25,178 nt of DNA from CAZUZD01 sp964624465 (GCA_964624465.1 CAZUZD010000054.1:1-25178); one strand, 5' to 3'; positions 16,043-23,864 are shown, counted from the stretch's first letter. Notes: generated by a model from the sequence alone, not told the origin. Numbers and translations are program-made.

Positions 16043-17260
16043 TCAATGCTTGCGGATCGGCGGGATGGCGAAGACCAGCGCCAGGACCGCGAGCACGCCG
16101 TCGGCCGCGTAGACCATCTGCGGCGGCACGATCCCCTCCTTGCCCATGTTCATCGACGCCAGTACCAGCGGGTAGAACAGGAGGATGATCGGCACGAAGC
16201 ACGTGATGAACGCACTCAGGAAGTCGCGCTTGGCGAACAGCACGCCCACCGGCGCCCCCAGGAGCACGAAGAAGAAGACGCTGCTGGCCAGCGCCACCCG
16301 CAGGTGCCGCTCGGTATCGATCTCGCGCACCTTGCGCTGCCAGTAGTTGAAGTCGACGTAGGCGGTGCGCACCCGGGTCCAGTCGACCTGCTCGATCCGG
16401 CCGGCGCCAATCAGCAGGATGGCCTCGACGGCCTGGCGCTTCCGCTCGCGGCGGAGCTTCTCCTCCAGGAGCTCGCGCGACTTGACCAGCTCGCCGTCGG
16501 TCATCTCCATGACCCGCTTCTCGGGCGCATCGGGGGCCTTGGGGATGGGGTACTTCAGCACCCGCTTGCCGTTGATCCAGAACAGGAACGCATTCTCGTT
16601 GCTGCCGCTGGTCTCGGCGTCCTCCAGGTTCACGACGACCTCGAGGTTCTCCATGTCGAAGTCGAGCGTCGCCTTGCGGGCCCGCACCGTCAGGTCATAG
16701 GTGCCCGGCGGGTTCGGGGGCGAGGGGGCCCGGTGCCGGAACAGCGGGTCGATGAGCTCCTTGCCCTCGACGTCGCGCACCTGGATGAAGAACGGCATGC
16801 GGGGGTTGTTGAGTTCGCCCTCGCGCTTGAGGAACCGGTAGAAGGTCTCCTCCAGGCTGCCGAAGATCATCATCCGGAACGAGTTGCTGGCGCGGGGGAT
16901 CACCTCGGTCGAGAGCACCAGCAGCGTCAGCGAGAGCACGAAGCCGAGCGTCAGGGCCGGCCGCAGCACGGTCCAGGCGCTCAGGCCGGCGGCCTTGATC
17001 GCGATGATCTCGTTGTCGCCGGCCAGGCGGCCGTAGACGACCGTGACGGCGAACAGCAGGGCGACCGGGATCGTGTACGGCAGGCTGCCGGGCACGACGT
17101 AGGGGACGACGCGCGCGACCTCCACCGGCCCCAGCCCCTGACGCATGGCCTCGGCCATGATCACGAACAGGGTGAAGATGCCGCTGATGGCGAGCAGGGC
17201 CATGGTGAAGGCGCCGAGCACCTGCCCCATGACGTAGCGCTGCAGGATTCCGAACCGCAA
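16043..17260 (-). CDS. lptF: LptF/LptG-family permease, LptF-like, TTG start
   Basis: A 405-residue inner-membrane permease, partner of the adjacent LptG-like protein. TM1 begins at ILQRYVMGQVLGAFTMALL. AGDNEIIAIKAAGLSAWTVLRP is the conserved coupling region, and TEVIPRASNSFR opens the periplasmic domain. A charged, probably coiled segment (ELVKSRELLEEKLRRER, near 255-275) lies late in that domain. TM4-6 follow at FFFVLLGAPVGVLF, FVPIILLFYPLVLA and the C-terminal helix. Aligning with family N-termini requires the TTG at 17258-17260, which has GGGGG 7 bases upstream; the first ATG, ten codons later, has no ribosome site and would cut into the first helix. The TTG may limit expression. Assignment to LptF rather than LptG rests on gene order only. 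Confidence 0.87.
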   Translation of the reverse strand: MRFGILQRYVMGQVLGAFTMALLAISGIFTLFVIMAEAMRQGLGPVEVARVVPYVVPGSLPYTIPVALLFAVTVVYGRLAGDNEIIAIKAAGLSAWTVLRPALTLGFVLSLTLLVLSTEVIPRASNSFRMMIFGSLEETFYRFLKREGELNNPRMPFFIQVRDVEGKELIDPLFRHRAPSPPNPPGTYDLTVRARKATLDFDMENLEVVVNLEDAETSGSNENAFLFWINGKRVLKYPIPKAPDAPEKRVMEMTDGELVKSRELLEEKLRRERKRQAVEAILLIGAGRIEQVDWTRVRTAYVDFNYWQRKVREIDTERHLRVALASSVFFFVLLGAPVGVLFAKRDFLSAFITCFVPIILLFYPLVLASMNMGKEGIVPPQMVYAADGVLAVLALVFAIPPIRKH

Positions 17261-17323
17261 CGTCGTGCCCCCAGCTTCCCTGCCAGTGGACGACCGAACG
17301 CGACCGCCCGAGGGCGGGCCCGC

Positions 17324-18655
17324 TCAGCCCGAAAAGACCGCGGTGCCCTGCGACCGCATCGCCGTGGCGGCGCGGCGGTCGGCCAGCACATGATCGAGTG
17401 CGCGCGCCAGCCGATGGATCCCCTCGGCGATCGCCGGCTCGCCGGCCACGCCGTAGCTCAACCGCGCCCGGTTCGTCGGCACCGGGCCCGGCAGCTTCGG
17501 GTACGCGTAGTCGCCCGGCACGTAGAGGACGCCTTCCTCCAGGCAGCGGGCGAAGAACGCCCCGTCGCGGCCGGTGTCGACCCCCTCGGGCAGGGTCAGC
17601 CAGACGTACAGGCCCCCACGGGGGTGCGTCCAGCTCACCGTGTCGCCGTGCGGTCCGAGGTGGGTCTCGAGCGCCCGGAGCATGGCGTCCCGCTTGCGGC
17701 GGTAGGTGGCCCGGAGCACGTCGATCTGGCCGCGATAGTCGCCGTCCGTGACGACCCGCTCGATGACCTGCTGGGCGAAGTGCGACGAGCCGAAGTCGTG
17801 GTTTCCCTTCAGGTTCAGCACCGGGGCCACGAGCGGCTCGGGCAGGATGCCGTAGCCGATCTTAAGGCCGGGGCTGAACGTCTTGCTGAAGGTGCGGGCC
17901 AGGATGACCGTGCGGTTGTCCTCGTCGTGCCGCCAGACGCTGGGGGCCTCGGCCCCCTCGTAGGTCAGGCCGCGGTAGGCGGCATCCTCAAGGACGTAGA
18001 TGCGGTGCCGCTTCGACCAGGCGCGGGCCACCCGCACCAGCTCGGGGCGGCGCTCGGGTGCCAGGCTCAGGCCGGTCGGGTTGCTGTGCTCGCTGATCGT
18101 GTAGATGAACTTGACCCGCTCCAGCGCCCCCTCGGCCTCGATCCGGGCCAGGGTCGCCTCCAGCGCGTCAATTCTGAGGCCGCCGGCGTCGGTCTCGACC
18201 CCGATGATCGTGGCGCCCCGGGCCTCGAGCACGCCGGTGAAGACGAAGTACGTCGGCGACTCGACCAGCACGATATCGCCGGGGTTCAGCAGCGCCTCGG
18301 CGACCAGGTAGAGCAACTGCTGCGAGCCGCTGGTGATGACGAGCCGGTCCATCGCGGCGGCGAAGTGGCCGGGATTGACCCCCTCGTCCGACTCCAGCAG
18401 CCCGATCAGTTGCCGGCGCAGGTGGAGGTCGCCGCGGGTGGTGCCGTATTGCAGGGCACGCCGGCCCTCGACCGGGTCGCTCAGCACGGCGGCGATGGCG
18501 CGGGCCGTGGCCTCGACGGGCAGCGTGGCGTGGTCGACGAAGCCGGCGGCCAGCGAGACCAGGTCCGGCGCCGCCAGGGCGCGGGCCATCAGGTCGCTGA
18601 TCGGGCTGTCGCCGCAACGCTGCGCGGCGTCGCTGAGCGGGTTCGAGGGGGTCAT
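17324..18655 (-). CDS. Fold-type I PLP-dependent aminotransferase
   Basis: A 443-residue class I/II aminotransferase of the 2-aminoadipate/aromatic/MocR-catalytic type. Visible features are LQYGTTRGDLHLRRQL (68-83), SGSQQLLYL, the PLP-contact Asn192 in SNPTG, Asp224 and Tyr227 in EDAAY, and the Schiff-base Lys258 in RTFSKTFSPGLKIGY. The C-terminal carboxylate-binding Arg is in NRARLSYGV. No GntR DNA-binding domain is attached, so it is an enzyme rather than a MocR regulator. The start ATG has GAGG 10 bases upstream. Its substrate is unknown. Its place between the membrane phosphatase and lptFG suggests a link to envelope metabolism, but it could simply be an amino-acid enzyme that shares the transcript. 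Confidence 0.9.
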   Translation of the reverse strand: MTPSNPLSDAAQRCGDSPISDLMARALAAPDLVSLAAGFVDHATLPVEATARAIAAVLSDPVEGRRALQYGTTRGDLHLRRQLIGLLESDEGVNPGHFAAAMDRLVITSGSQQLLYLVAEALLNPGDIVLVESPTYFVFTGVLEARGATIIGVETDAGGLRIDALEATLARIEAEGALERVKFIYTISEHSNPTGLSLAPERRPELVRVARAWSKRHRIYVLEDAAYRGLTYEGAEAPSVWRHDEDNRTVILARTFSKTFSPGLKIGYGILPEPLVAPVLNLKGNHDFGSSHFAQQVIERVVTDGDYRGQIDVLRATYRRKRDAMLRALETHLGPHGDTVSWTHPRGGLYVWLTLPEGVDTGRDGAFFARCLEEGVLYVPGDYAYPKLPGPVPTNRARLSYGVAGEPAIAEGIHRLARALDHVLADRRAATAMRSQGTAVFSG

Positions 18656-18733
18656 GAACGGCGAGCCTCGCGGCGCCGGCAGGCGCGGGGGAGAGGGACG
18701 GTTGGCCTCACTCTAGCGGTCGGGCCGACCCTG

Positions 18734-20164
18734 TCAAGGTCGGCGGATCGCTGGGTCCTGCGACCGCGAGACTTGCGGCGCCGGGTCCTCCGCCTCGGAC
18801 ACCCCGGCCGTCGGTGCGGTTCGCGCCCGGGCCGCCGCCAGCTCGGCCACGAACGGATCGACCGTCCCGTGGGCGTTTTGCCGCAGGAGGGCGGCCGTCG
18901 GGTCGGCGGCATACCGCTCGGGCGCCCGGGGTTCGAGCACCCGGTTGTAGAGCAGGGTCACCGACGCCTTGGGCCGCAGGCCCCGGTGCGCCTCGATCTC
19001 GCGGATCACGGCGTCCAGCGGCTTGGCCTCGACCACGAACCGATAGATGCCGACCCACGCCGGAGTGCGGTCCATGCAGCCGTGGCAGTGCACGAGAATG
19101 GGCCAGGCGTCGGGGTCCTGGGCCAGGGCGAGGGTCCGGTCCAGGAACGCGTCGCTCTCCAGCGGGTCGGCCGGGTTGGCGACGTAGTTCAGGCCGTGGG
19201 CCTTCGCGAACGCCAGCTCCTGTGGCAAGAGTGGGCTGCGCTGGGGGCTATCCTCGTTGAACAGGTTGATGATCGTGCGGAACCCGTGCCGCGCCTGGGC
19301 GACCTCCAGGCCACGGCCCGTGGGCATGGCACTGATGTAGATCTTCCCCGGCACCACCGCCTTGAGCCGCGAGAGCGGCCGGTGATACCACACCAGCCAG
19401 AGCCCGCCCTGGATCAGCACCAGCGTCGCGACCAGCGCCCCGGCGCCGACGGCCAGGCGGCGGGCCCGCTGCGGGATCGGCGGCACCAGCCGCGTCAGGG
19501 CCAGCCCGAAGGCGAGCAGACCCCAGACGAATGCCCACCGCGGCCAGTAGCCGAACGGCTCGACATCCGGCCACCCGATCAGCCGGCAGGCGACCAGCAC
19601 CACCGCCAGGCCGAGGAGGCTGCGCGTCGTGCGGTCGGCCCCGGCCAGGAGCGTGCCCCGCGAGCGGCGCCAGGCGAGTGCGGTGGACATCACCAGGGCC
19701 AGGGCCAGGCCGGCGGCGGCCAGGCTCAGCGCCAGCCGGGTCGGGGCCGGGGTGCTCGGATCGCCGATGGCGCGCCAGTTCAGGCCGTGCCAGCCGTCGA
19801 AGGTCGGCCAGGGGGTGGCGGCGTCCCAGGCGGCGGCCAGCGCGAGGCCGAGCGCGACCGGCCAGAGTCCCGCGCCCCTCGGGCTGCGGCGGTTCAGCAC
19901 CCAGCCCAGGCCGGCCAGCGCGGCGGCGGCCGAGGCGGCGTAGAGGGCGACCCGGTCGATCGTGTCGCCGGGCTCGGCCAGCCGGTAGGCGGCCGGCGGC
20001 CGGGCGCTGTAGGTCTGGCGGGCGACGGCGGGAAACTCGCCGTCGGGCTCGGACTCGAAGGCGAGGAAGTGGTACACCGCCGGGACGGTCGCCAGCGCCA
20101 GCACGGCCCAGGGCCAGAGGCCGGCCCACCCTCGCCGCACCGTCCGCACCGTGCCGTCTGACAT
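18734..20164 (-). CDS. Multi-pass membrane protein with C-terminal dual-specificity/tyrosine-phosphatase domain
   Basis: A 476-residue fusion. The N-terminal 260 residues contain about seven hydrophobic segments (near 16-33, 73-90, 98-114, 143-165, 182-196, 209-226 and 237-259) that match no transporter I know. Residues 265-412 form a cysteine-phosphatase domain: GKIYISAMPTGRGL, FRTIINLFNED, then the signature HCHGCMDRT with Cys360 and Arg366 (HCX5RT). Asp333 in NPADPLESD is a candidate general acid. The tail (430-476) is disordered. ATG with AAGGAG 6 bases upstream is a strong start. PTPMT1-like enzymes, reported in planctomycetes as phosphatidylglycerophosphate phosphatases, share this signature, and acyltransferase and lptFG neighbours favour a lipid-phosphate substrate. 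Protein or inositol phosphate remains possible. Confidence 0.8.
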   Translation of the reverse strand: MSDGTVRTVRRGWAGLWPWAVLALATVPAVYHFLAFESEPDGEFPAVARQTYSARPPAAYRLAEPGDTIDRVALYAASAAAALAGLGWVLNRRSPRGAGLWPVALGLALAAAWDAATPWPTFDGWHGLNWRAIGDPSTPAPTRLALSLAAAGLALALVMSTALAWRRSRGTLLAGADRTTRSLLGLAVVLVACRLIGWPDVEPFGYWPRWAFVWGLLAFGLALTRLVPPIPQRARRLAVGAGALVATLVLIQGGLWLVWYHRPLSRLKAVVPGKIYISAMPTGRGLEVAQARHGFRTIINLFNEDSPQRSPLLPQELAFAKAHGLNYVANPADPLESDAFLDRTLALAQDPDAWPILVHCHGCMDRTPAWVGIYRFVVEAKPLDAVIREIEAHRGLRPKASVTLLYNRVLEPRAPERYAADPTAALLRQNAHGTVDPFVAELAAARARTAPTAGVSEAEDPAPQVSRSQDPAIRRP

Positions 20165-20188
20165 GCTCGTCTCCTTGCGAGGCCCGCT

Positions 20189-20213
20189 GGATCCGATCGT
20201 GACATTCGGATCC
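20189..20213. promoter_or_regulatory. Perfect 8-base inverted repeat upstream of the membrane phosphatase
   Basis: GGATCCGA (20189-20196) and TCGGATCC (20206-20213) flank a 9-base centre, 25 bases before the start codon on the minus strand. It lies in the 144-base gap after the second acyltransferase, the widest gap in the cluster. A weak promoter-like pair (TTGTCC, 16 bases, TTAGAC) lies just upstream of it on the minus strand. It could be an operator or an mRNA hairpin. Confidence 0.35.
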
Positions 20214-20308
20214 GACTGCGCGCCGCCCGTCGTGAGCGATCGCGCGGCCAGGGTCTAACCGAACCGGTCACGGGGGACAACCCCGATCCGTCGGCCTCGC
20301 CGGCCCGG

Positions 20309-21250
20309 TCAGTCGGCGGCGGCCAGGGCGGGCTGCGCGCTGGATTCGGACCAGAAGAAGTAGTCGAGGCTGTTGTCGGGGAACCGGCGGACCCAGGCCT
20401 CGACGCGATCGAGGTTGGCCTGCACCCAGGGGGCGGCCCCCTCGGGCTCGCTGGCCTCGGGCGGCGGGCACTCGGGCGGCAGGAACTCGACCCGGCAGGT
20501 GCCGTCGGGGCACATCACCGAGAAGACCGGCAGCACGGGCGCCCCCGTCCGGGCCGCCAGCGTGACCCAGGTCGTGGTGAACCGGTAATCCCGGCCCAGG
20601 AAGTGGCCCGGGGCGCAGCGGTTGCCCGACCACCGCACGTCGCCGGCCAGTTGCACGATCAGGCCCGAGCGGAGCATGCGCATGGCCCGTCGAATCGCGG
20701 CGCCGCCCTCGTTGGGGTTGAGCTTCCGCGAGACGAACAGCTCCTTCTGCCCCAGCGGTCCCTCGGTGGCGAACGTGGCGGAGATCATCCGGGAGATGTG
20801 CCGGGGTCGCTCGGTGAACCAGCGCAGCGGGTAGCCGTGCCGCACCAGCCAGTGGGCCGGCATCAGGAACGGGCCGTAGTGGTTGAACAGCAGCACCACG
20901 CCGCGGCCCATCGCCTGCGCCGCCTCGAGGTGCTCGCGGCCGGCGACCGTCAGCAGCCGTTCGGCCTGGGCGTCGCTGAGGCCGTCGAGGAAGTTGTCGC
21001 GGGCGTGCCAGCGGGCGTGATTGCCGGCCAGGCGCCTGGCGGTGGCGTCGACGTCCCATTCGGCCCCGATCCGCTCGCCGGAGGCCCGGACGGCGGCGGC
21101 GAAGCGGTGATGATACGGCGGGCTGAGGCAGTACTCCGCCTGGCCCAGCGCGGCGACGAACCGGGTCGCGTGCCGGGGCGGCAACCACTTGAGGGCCGGC
21201 AGAAGGCCCTGCACGAGTCGCTTCCGGGCGTTGGCGATGCCCCAGGCCAT
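20309..21250 (-). CDS. LpxL-like lysophospholipid/lipid A acyltransferase, paralogue 2
   Basis: A 313-residue member of the LpxL/HtrB-like acyltransferase superfamily, which transfers an acyl chain from acyl-ACP to a lipid acceptor at the inner membrane. The catalytic-block motif is LLFNHYGPFLMPAHWLVRHG with His124, followed by ERPRHISRM (148-156), GPLGQKELFVSRK, GLIVQLAGDVRWSG and GAPVLPVF. The position normally Asp or Glu in HX4(D/E) is Leu129. The C-terminus ends DYFFWSESS. It aligns without gaps over the first 170 residues with the preceding gene's product and is clearly its paralogue. Its ATG overlaps the stop of that gene (TGATG, one shared base), so translation is likely coupled. Confidence 0.85.
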   Translation of the reverse strand: MAWGIANARKRLVQGLLPALKWLPPRHATRFVAALGQAEYCLSPPYHHRFAAAVRASGERIGAEWDVDATARRLAGNHARWHARDNFLDGLSDAQAERLLTVAGREHLEAAQAMGRGVVLLFNHYGPFLMPAHWLVRHGYPLRWFTERPRHISRMISATFATEGPLGQKELFVSRKLNPNEGGAAIRRAMRMLRSGLIVQLAGDVRWSGNRCAPGHFLGRDYRFTTTWVTLAARTGAPVLPVFSVMCPDGTCRVEFLPPECPPPEASEPEGAAPWVQANLDRVEAWVRRFPDNSLDYFFWSESSAQPALAAAD

Positions 21251-22242
21251 CAGGCGGCCCCACTCCCGGCCCCGGTCCGACCTGGCCCGCTCGCGACGCC
21301 GGCGCGGGCCCCGTGCCGGTGCGCCGGATCGTCGGGCTCGGCCCAGAAGAAGTACTCGTTGGAGTTCGTCGGATCGGTCGCCACCCGGGCCTCGATCTGG
21401 TCGATCGCCCGCTGCACCCAGCCGGCCAGCGCCTCGGGCGTGTTGCCGTCGGGCGGGATGTGGAAGGCGGGCAGGAATTCGAGGTCGTGCGTGCCGTCGG
21501 CGGCCATCGTGCAGAAGACCTGCACCACGGGGGCCCGGGTCAGCACGGCCAGCGAGACCCACGTGGCCGAGAAGCGGTACTCGTGTCCCAGGAAGCTCGC
21601 GACCGCGGTGTGCTGGCCACTCCAGCGGACGTCGCTGGCGATCAGCACGCAGAGGCCGGCCTTCAGCACCCGGGCGGCCCGCATGATCGAGCCGGCGGCC
21701 TCGGTGGCGTCGGCCTTGCGCGAGATGAACAGCTTCTTCTGGCCCAGCGGCCCGTCGCTCTCGAAGTCGCGGCTCAGCACCCGCGAGACCCGGTTGGGCC
21801 GCTCCATGAACAGCCGCAGCGGCACCTGGTTCCGCACCAGCCAGTGCGCCGGCATCAGGTGGGCGCCGAAGTGGTTGCCCAGCAGCAGCACGCCCTTGCC
21901 CTCGGCGCGGGCGGCTTCGAGGTGCTCCAGGCCATGCACCCGGAACAGGCCGGCGACGGCGGCGTCGTCGAGGTGGTCCAGGAGCTGGTCGCGGGTCCGC
22001 CAGCGGATCTGGTTGCCGGCCAGGGCGCGGCTGACGCTCGGCACGTCCCAGTGGCCGCCGAGGTAGTCGCGATTCCGCGCCACCGCGTGGTCGAACCGGA
22101 CCCGGAGGTTCCGCACGAACCGGTACTCGGTGTGCCCGATCCCGGCCAGGAACCGGGTGGCCGCCTTCGGCTCCATCCGGCGCAGCATGGGGAACAGGAA
22201 CTTGAGGAAGGCCTTGCGGATGTTCAGACCGCGGCGTTGCAT
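21250..22242 (-). CDS. LpxL-like lysophospholipid/lipid A acyltransferase, paralogue 1
   Basis: A 330-residue acyltransferase of the LpxL/HtrB-like superfamily. Motifs, in order: LLLGNHFGAHLMPAHWLVRNQ with His124, ERPNRVSRV, GPLGQKKLFISRK, GLCVLIASDVRWSG, APVVQVFCTM, and the C-terminal EYFFWAEPDD. As in its paralogue, the acidic residue four positions beyond the catalytic His is replaced by Leu129, while a second His follows at 133. A Gly/Ala/Arg-rich tail (308-330) is absent from paralogue 2. The start is the ATG at 22240-22242 with GGAG 6 bases upstream; an in-frame extension to 22305 would run into the hairpin region after the ACP gene. Acceptor may be a lipid A-like or other glycolipid, or a lysophospholipid. 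Confidence 0.85.
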   Translation of the reverse strand: MQRRGLNIRKAFLKFLFPMLRRMEPKAATRFLAGIGHTEYRFVRNLRVRFDHAVARNRDYLGGHWDVPSVSRALAGNQIRWRTRDQLLDHLDDAAVAGLFRVHGLEHLEAARAEGKGVLLLGNHFGAHLMPAHWLVRNQVPLRLFMERPNRVSRVLSRDFESDGPLGQKKLFISRKADATEAAGSIMRAARVLKAGLCVLIASDVRWSGQHTAVASFLGHEYRFSATWVSLAVLTRAPVVQVFCTMAADGTHDLEFLPAFHIPPDGNTPEALAGWVQRAIDQIEARVATDPTNSNEYFFWAEPDDPAHRHGARAGVASGPGRTGAGSGAA

Positions 22243-22279
22243 GGGGGACTCCGTTCCCGCGGCGTTCGGCCCGCTCCCG

Positions 22280-22301
22280 GATCGGCCGGTCGCGGCCGAT
22301 C
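22280..22301 (-). promoter_or_regulatory. Hairpin between ACP and acyltransferase genes (proximal to acyltransferase)
   Basis: GATCGGCC (22280-22287) and GGCCGATC (22294-22301) form a perfect 8-bp stem with a 6-base loop. Together with the next hairpin it fills the 104-base ACP-acyltransferase gap and may attenuate or process the transcript. Confidence 0.4.
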
Positions 22302-22310
22302 GCACCGACC

Positions 22311-22333
22311 GCCCGGCCCCGTCCGGGCCGGGC
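22311..22333 (-). terminator. Hairpin just after the ACP gene, possible partial terminator
   Basis: GCCCGGCCC (22311-22319) and GGGCCGGGC (22325-22333) form a perfect 9-bp all-GC stem with a 5-base loop, 13 bases after the ACP stop on the minus strand. Without a T tract it is more likely a partial terminator or RNA-stabilising hairpin than a full stop. Confidence 0.42.
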
Positions 22334-22346
22334 CCCTGGGGCGTCG

Positions 22347-22607
22347 TCAGGCGGCGGCCGAACCGGCCCGCTGCTGCACGTAATTGACCACGTCGGCCAC
22401 CGTCTGGAGCCGCGCGATGTCGTCGTCCTCGACGATCACGCCGGTGTCGTCCTGGATCGTCAGGTACACGGCGACCAGGTCGAGCGAGTCGATGCCGAGG
22501 TCGTCGACCAGGCGGCTCTCGGGCCCGAGCACGCGGTCGGCGGGCACCTTGCCAACGCGGCGGATCACGCCGACGACGGCCGTGGCCAGGGGGGTATCAA
22601 GCGCCAT
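22347..22607 (-). CDS. Acyl carrier protein
   Basis: An 86-residue acidic four-helix carrier. The phosphopantetheine attachment motif is DDLGIDSLDLV with Ser41; helix III contains EDDDIARLQTVADVVNYV. It is slightly longer than FabD/F-type AcpP (about 78). Its N-terminus (MALDTPLATAVVGVIRRV) differs from the highly conserved housekeeping AcpP, so it is probably a second, dedicated ACP. Its start codon lies inside the end of the ketosynthase gene (11-base overlap), with GGAGG 7 bases upstream, so synthesis of the two should be coupled. It would carry the chain for the neighbouring ketosynthase and acyltransferases. Confidence 0.93.
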   Translation of the reverse strand: MALDTPLATAVVGVIRRVGKVPADRVLGPESRLVDDLGIDSLDLVAVYLTIQDDTGVIVEDDDIARLQTVADVVNYVQQRAGSAAA

Positions 22608-23859
22608 GGGGGAGCCTCCGGAAGATCAGGGCGTTATTGGTGCCGCCGAAACCGAGCGAGACGCTCATCGCCGTCTCGATCGACGCCGGGCGGGCCTGGT
22701 TCGGGATGTAGTCGAGGTCCAGCTCGGGGTCGGGCCGGTAATTGATCGTCGGGGGCAGCACCCCCTCGACCAGCGCCCGCACCGTGACGGCCGCCTCGAT
22801 GGCCGAGGCCGCGCCCAGGCTGTGCCCGAGGGCCCCCTTGATCGAGCTGACCGGCAGCCGCCGGGCGTGGTCGCCGAAGACCGCCTTGAGGGCGCCCGTC
22901 TCGACCCGGTCGTTGACCACCGTGCTGGTGCCGTGCGCGTTGTAGTAGTCCACCTGCTCGGGCCGCAGGCCGGCGTGGGCCAGAGCCAGCTCCAGGCAGC
23001 GGGCGACGCGGCCGGGGTCGGGCATGGCCATGTGGTAGCCGTCGGTGTTGCCGGCCCAGCCCAGCAGCTCGGCCCTCGGGCGCAGGCCCAGCCGCCCCGC
23101 GGCCTGCTCGGTGGCCAGCACGACCATGCCGGCCCCCTCGGCCAGCACGAAGCCGCCGCGATCGACCGAGAACGGCCGGCTCGCCTGCGACGGGTCGGCC
23201 TGCGAGCGATCGTCGGGCTTGCGGCCCAGCAGGGCCTTCATGGTGGCGAAACCGTTGACGATCGCCGGCACGAAGGCGCTCTCGGCCGCGCCACAGAGGG
23301 CCAGATCGGCCTCGCCGGCCCGCAGCAGCAGGGCCCCCATCGCGATGGCGTGGCCGCCCGAGGCACAGGCGTTCGCCGGGGCCAGGCTCGGACCGTACAG
23401 GCCCAGGTGCTGCGCGATCTGGCCGGCCGCCTGGTTGATGATCATGCCGGGCACGAGGTACGGGCTCGTCGCCAGCCCCTTGCGCCGCGAGGCCGCCTGC
23501 TGCTCCGACTCCAGCAGGTCCAGCCCGCCGAAGGCCGAGCCGACGACGATCGCCACCCGGCCGGGGTCCAGGTCGCTGTCGGTGCCCACGCCCGTGTCGG
23601 CCCAGGCCGAGCGGGCGGCGGCCAGGCCCAGGTGCAGAAACCGGGCCCCGAGGCGACCGAGCGCGGGATCCTCGTGCGCGGTCCCGGGGCCGAGGTCGTC
23701 GACCCGACCGGCGATGTCCTGGAGGAACCGCTCGGAGGAAAGGTCCTCATGCCGGCGCACGCCCGAGCGGCCGGCGACCAGGCCCGCCCAGGTGGCGTCC
23801 AGGTCGCGCCCCAGGCAGGTGACTGCCGCATTGCCGACCACGACGATCCGCTCGGCCAC
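22597..23859 (-). CDS. Beta-ketoacyl-ACP synthase, KAS II/FabF type
   Basis: A 420-residue thiolase-fold condensing enzyme that elongates acyl-ACP with malonyl-ACP. The triad is complete: Cys165 in NACASGG, His309 in NAHGTST and His346 in KGALGHSLGA, with the conserved Lys341. GFGGTNNALIF near the C-terminus is also typical. The start is the GTG at 23857-23859, preceded by a perfect AAGGAGG five bases upstream; the longer open frame to 23970 would cross the promoter region. It leads the minus-strand cluster and overlaps the ACP gene. Divergent features from a housekeeping FabF (SVDRGGFVLAEGAGM is normal, but residues 212-228 are a hydrophilic insertion-like loop) and the companion ACP argue for a specialised pathway rather than bulk fatty-acid synthesis. 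Confidence 0.93.
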   Translation of the reverse strand: MAERIVVVGNAAVTCLGRDLDATWAGLVAGRSGVRRHEDLSSERFLQDIAGRVDDLGPGTAHEDPALGRLGARFLHLGLAAARSAWADTGVGTDSDLDPGRVAIVVGSAFGGLDLLESEQQAASRRKGLATSPYLVPGMIINQAAGQIAQHLGLYGPSLAPANACASGGHAIAMGALLLRAGEADLALCGAAESAFVPAIVNGFATMKALLGRKPDDRSQADPSQASRPFSVDRGGFVLAEGAGMVVLATEQAAGRLGLRPRAELLGWAGNTDGYHMAMPDPGRVARCLELALAHAGLRPEQVDYYNAHGTSTVVNDRVETGALKAVFGDHARRLPVSSIKGALGHSLGAASAIEAAVTVRALVEGVLPPTINYRPDPELDLDYIPNQARPASIETAMSVSLGFGGTNNALIFRRLPHGA

Positions 23860-23864
23860 TCGTG

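Noticed and set aside
17304..17317. CCGCCC/GGGCGG pairing between the aminotransferase and lptF genes.
   Set aside because: The loop is too small for the full stem, and such short GC pairings are expected by chance at this base composition.
15929..20161. A very long open frame on the plus strand opposite lptF, the aminotransferase and the membrane phosphatase.
   Set aside because: It is antisense to three genes with clear motifs and reads as His/Asp/Gln/Gly/Arg-rich sequence without domains, the usual by-product of GC-rich codon use.
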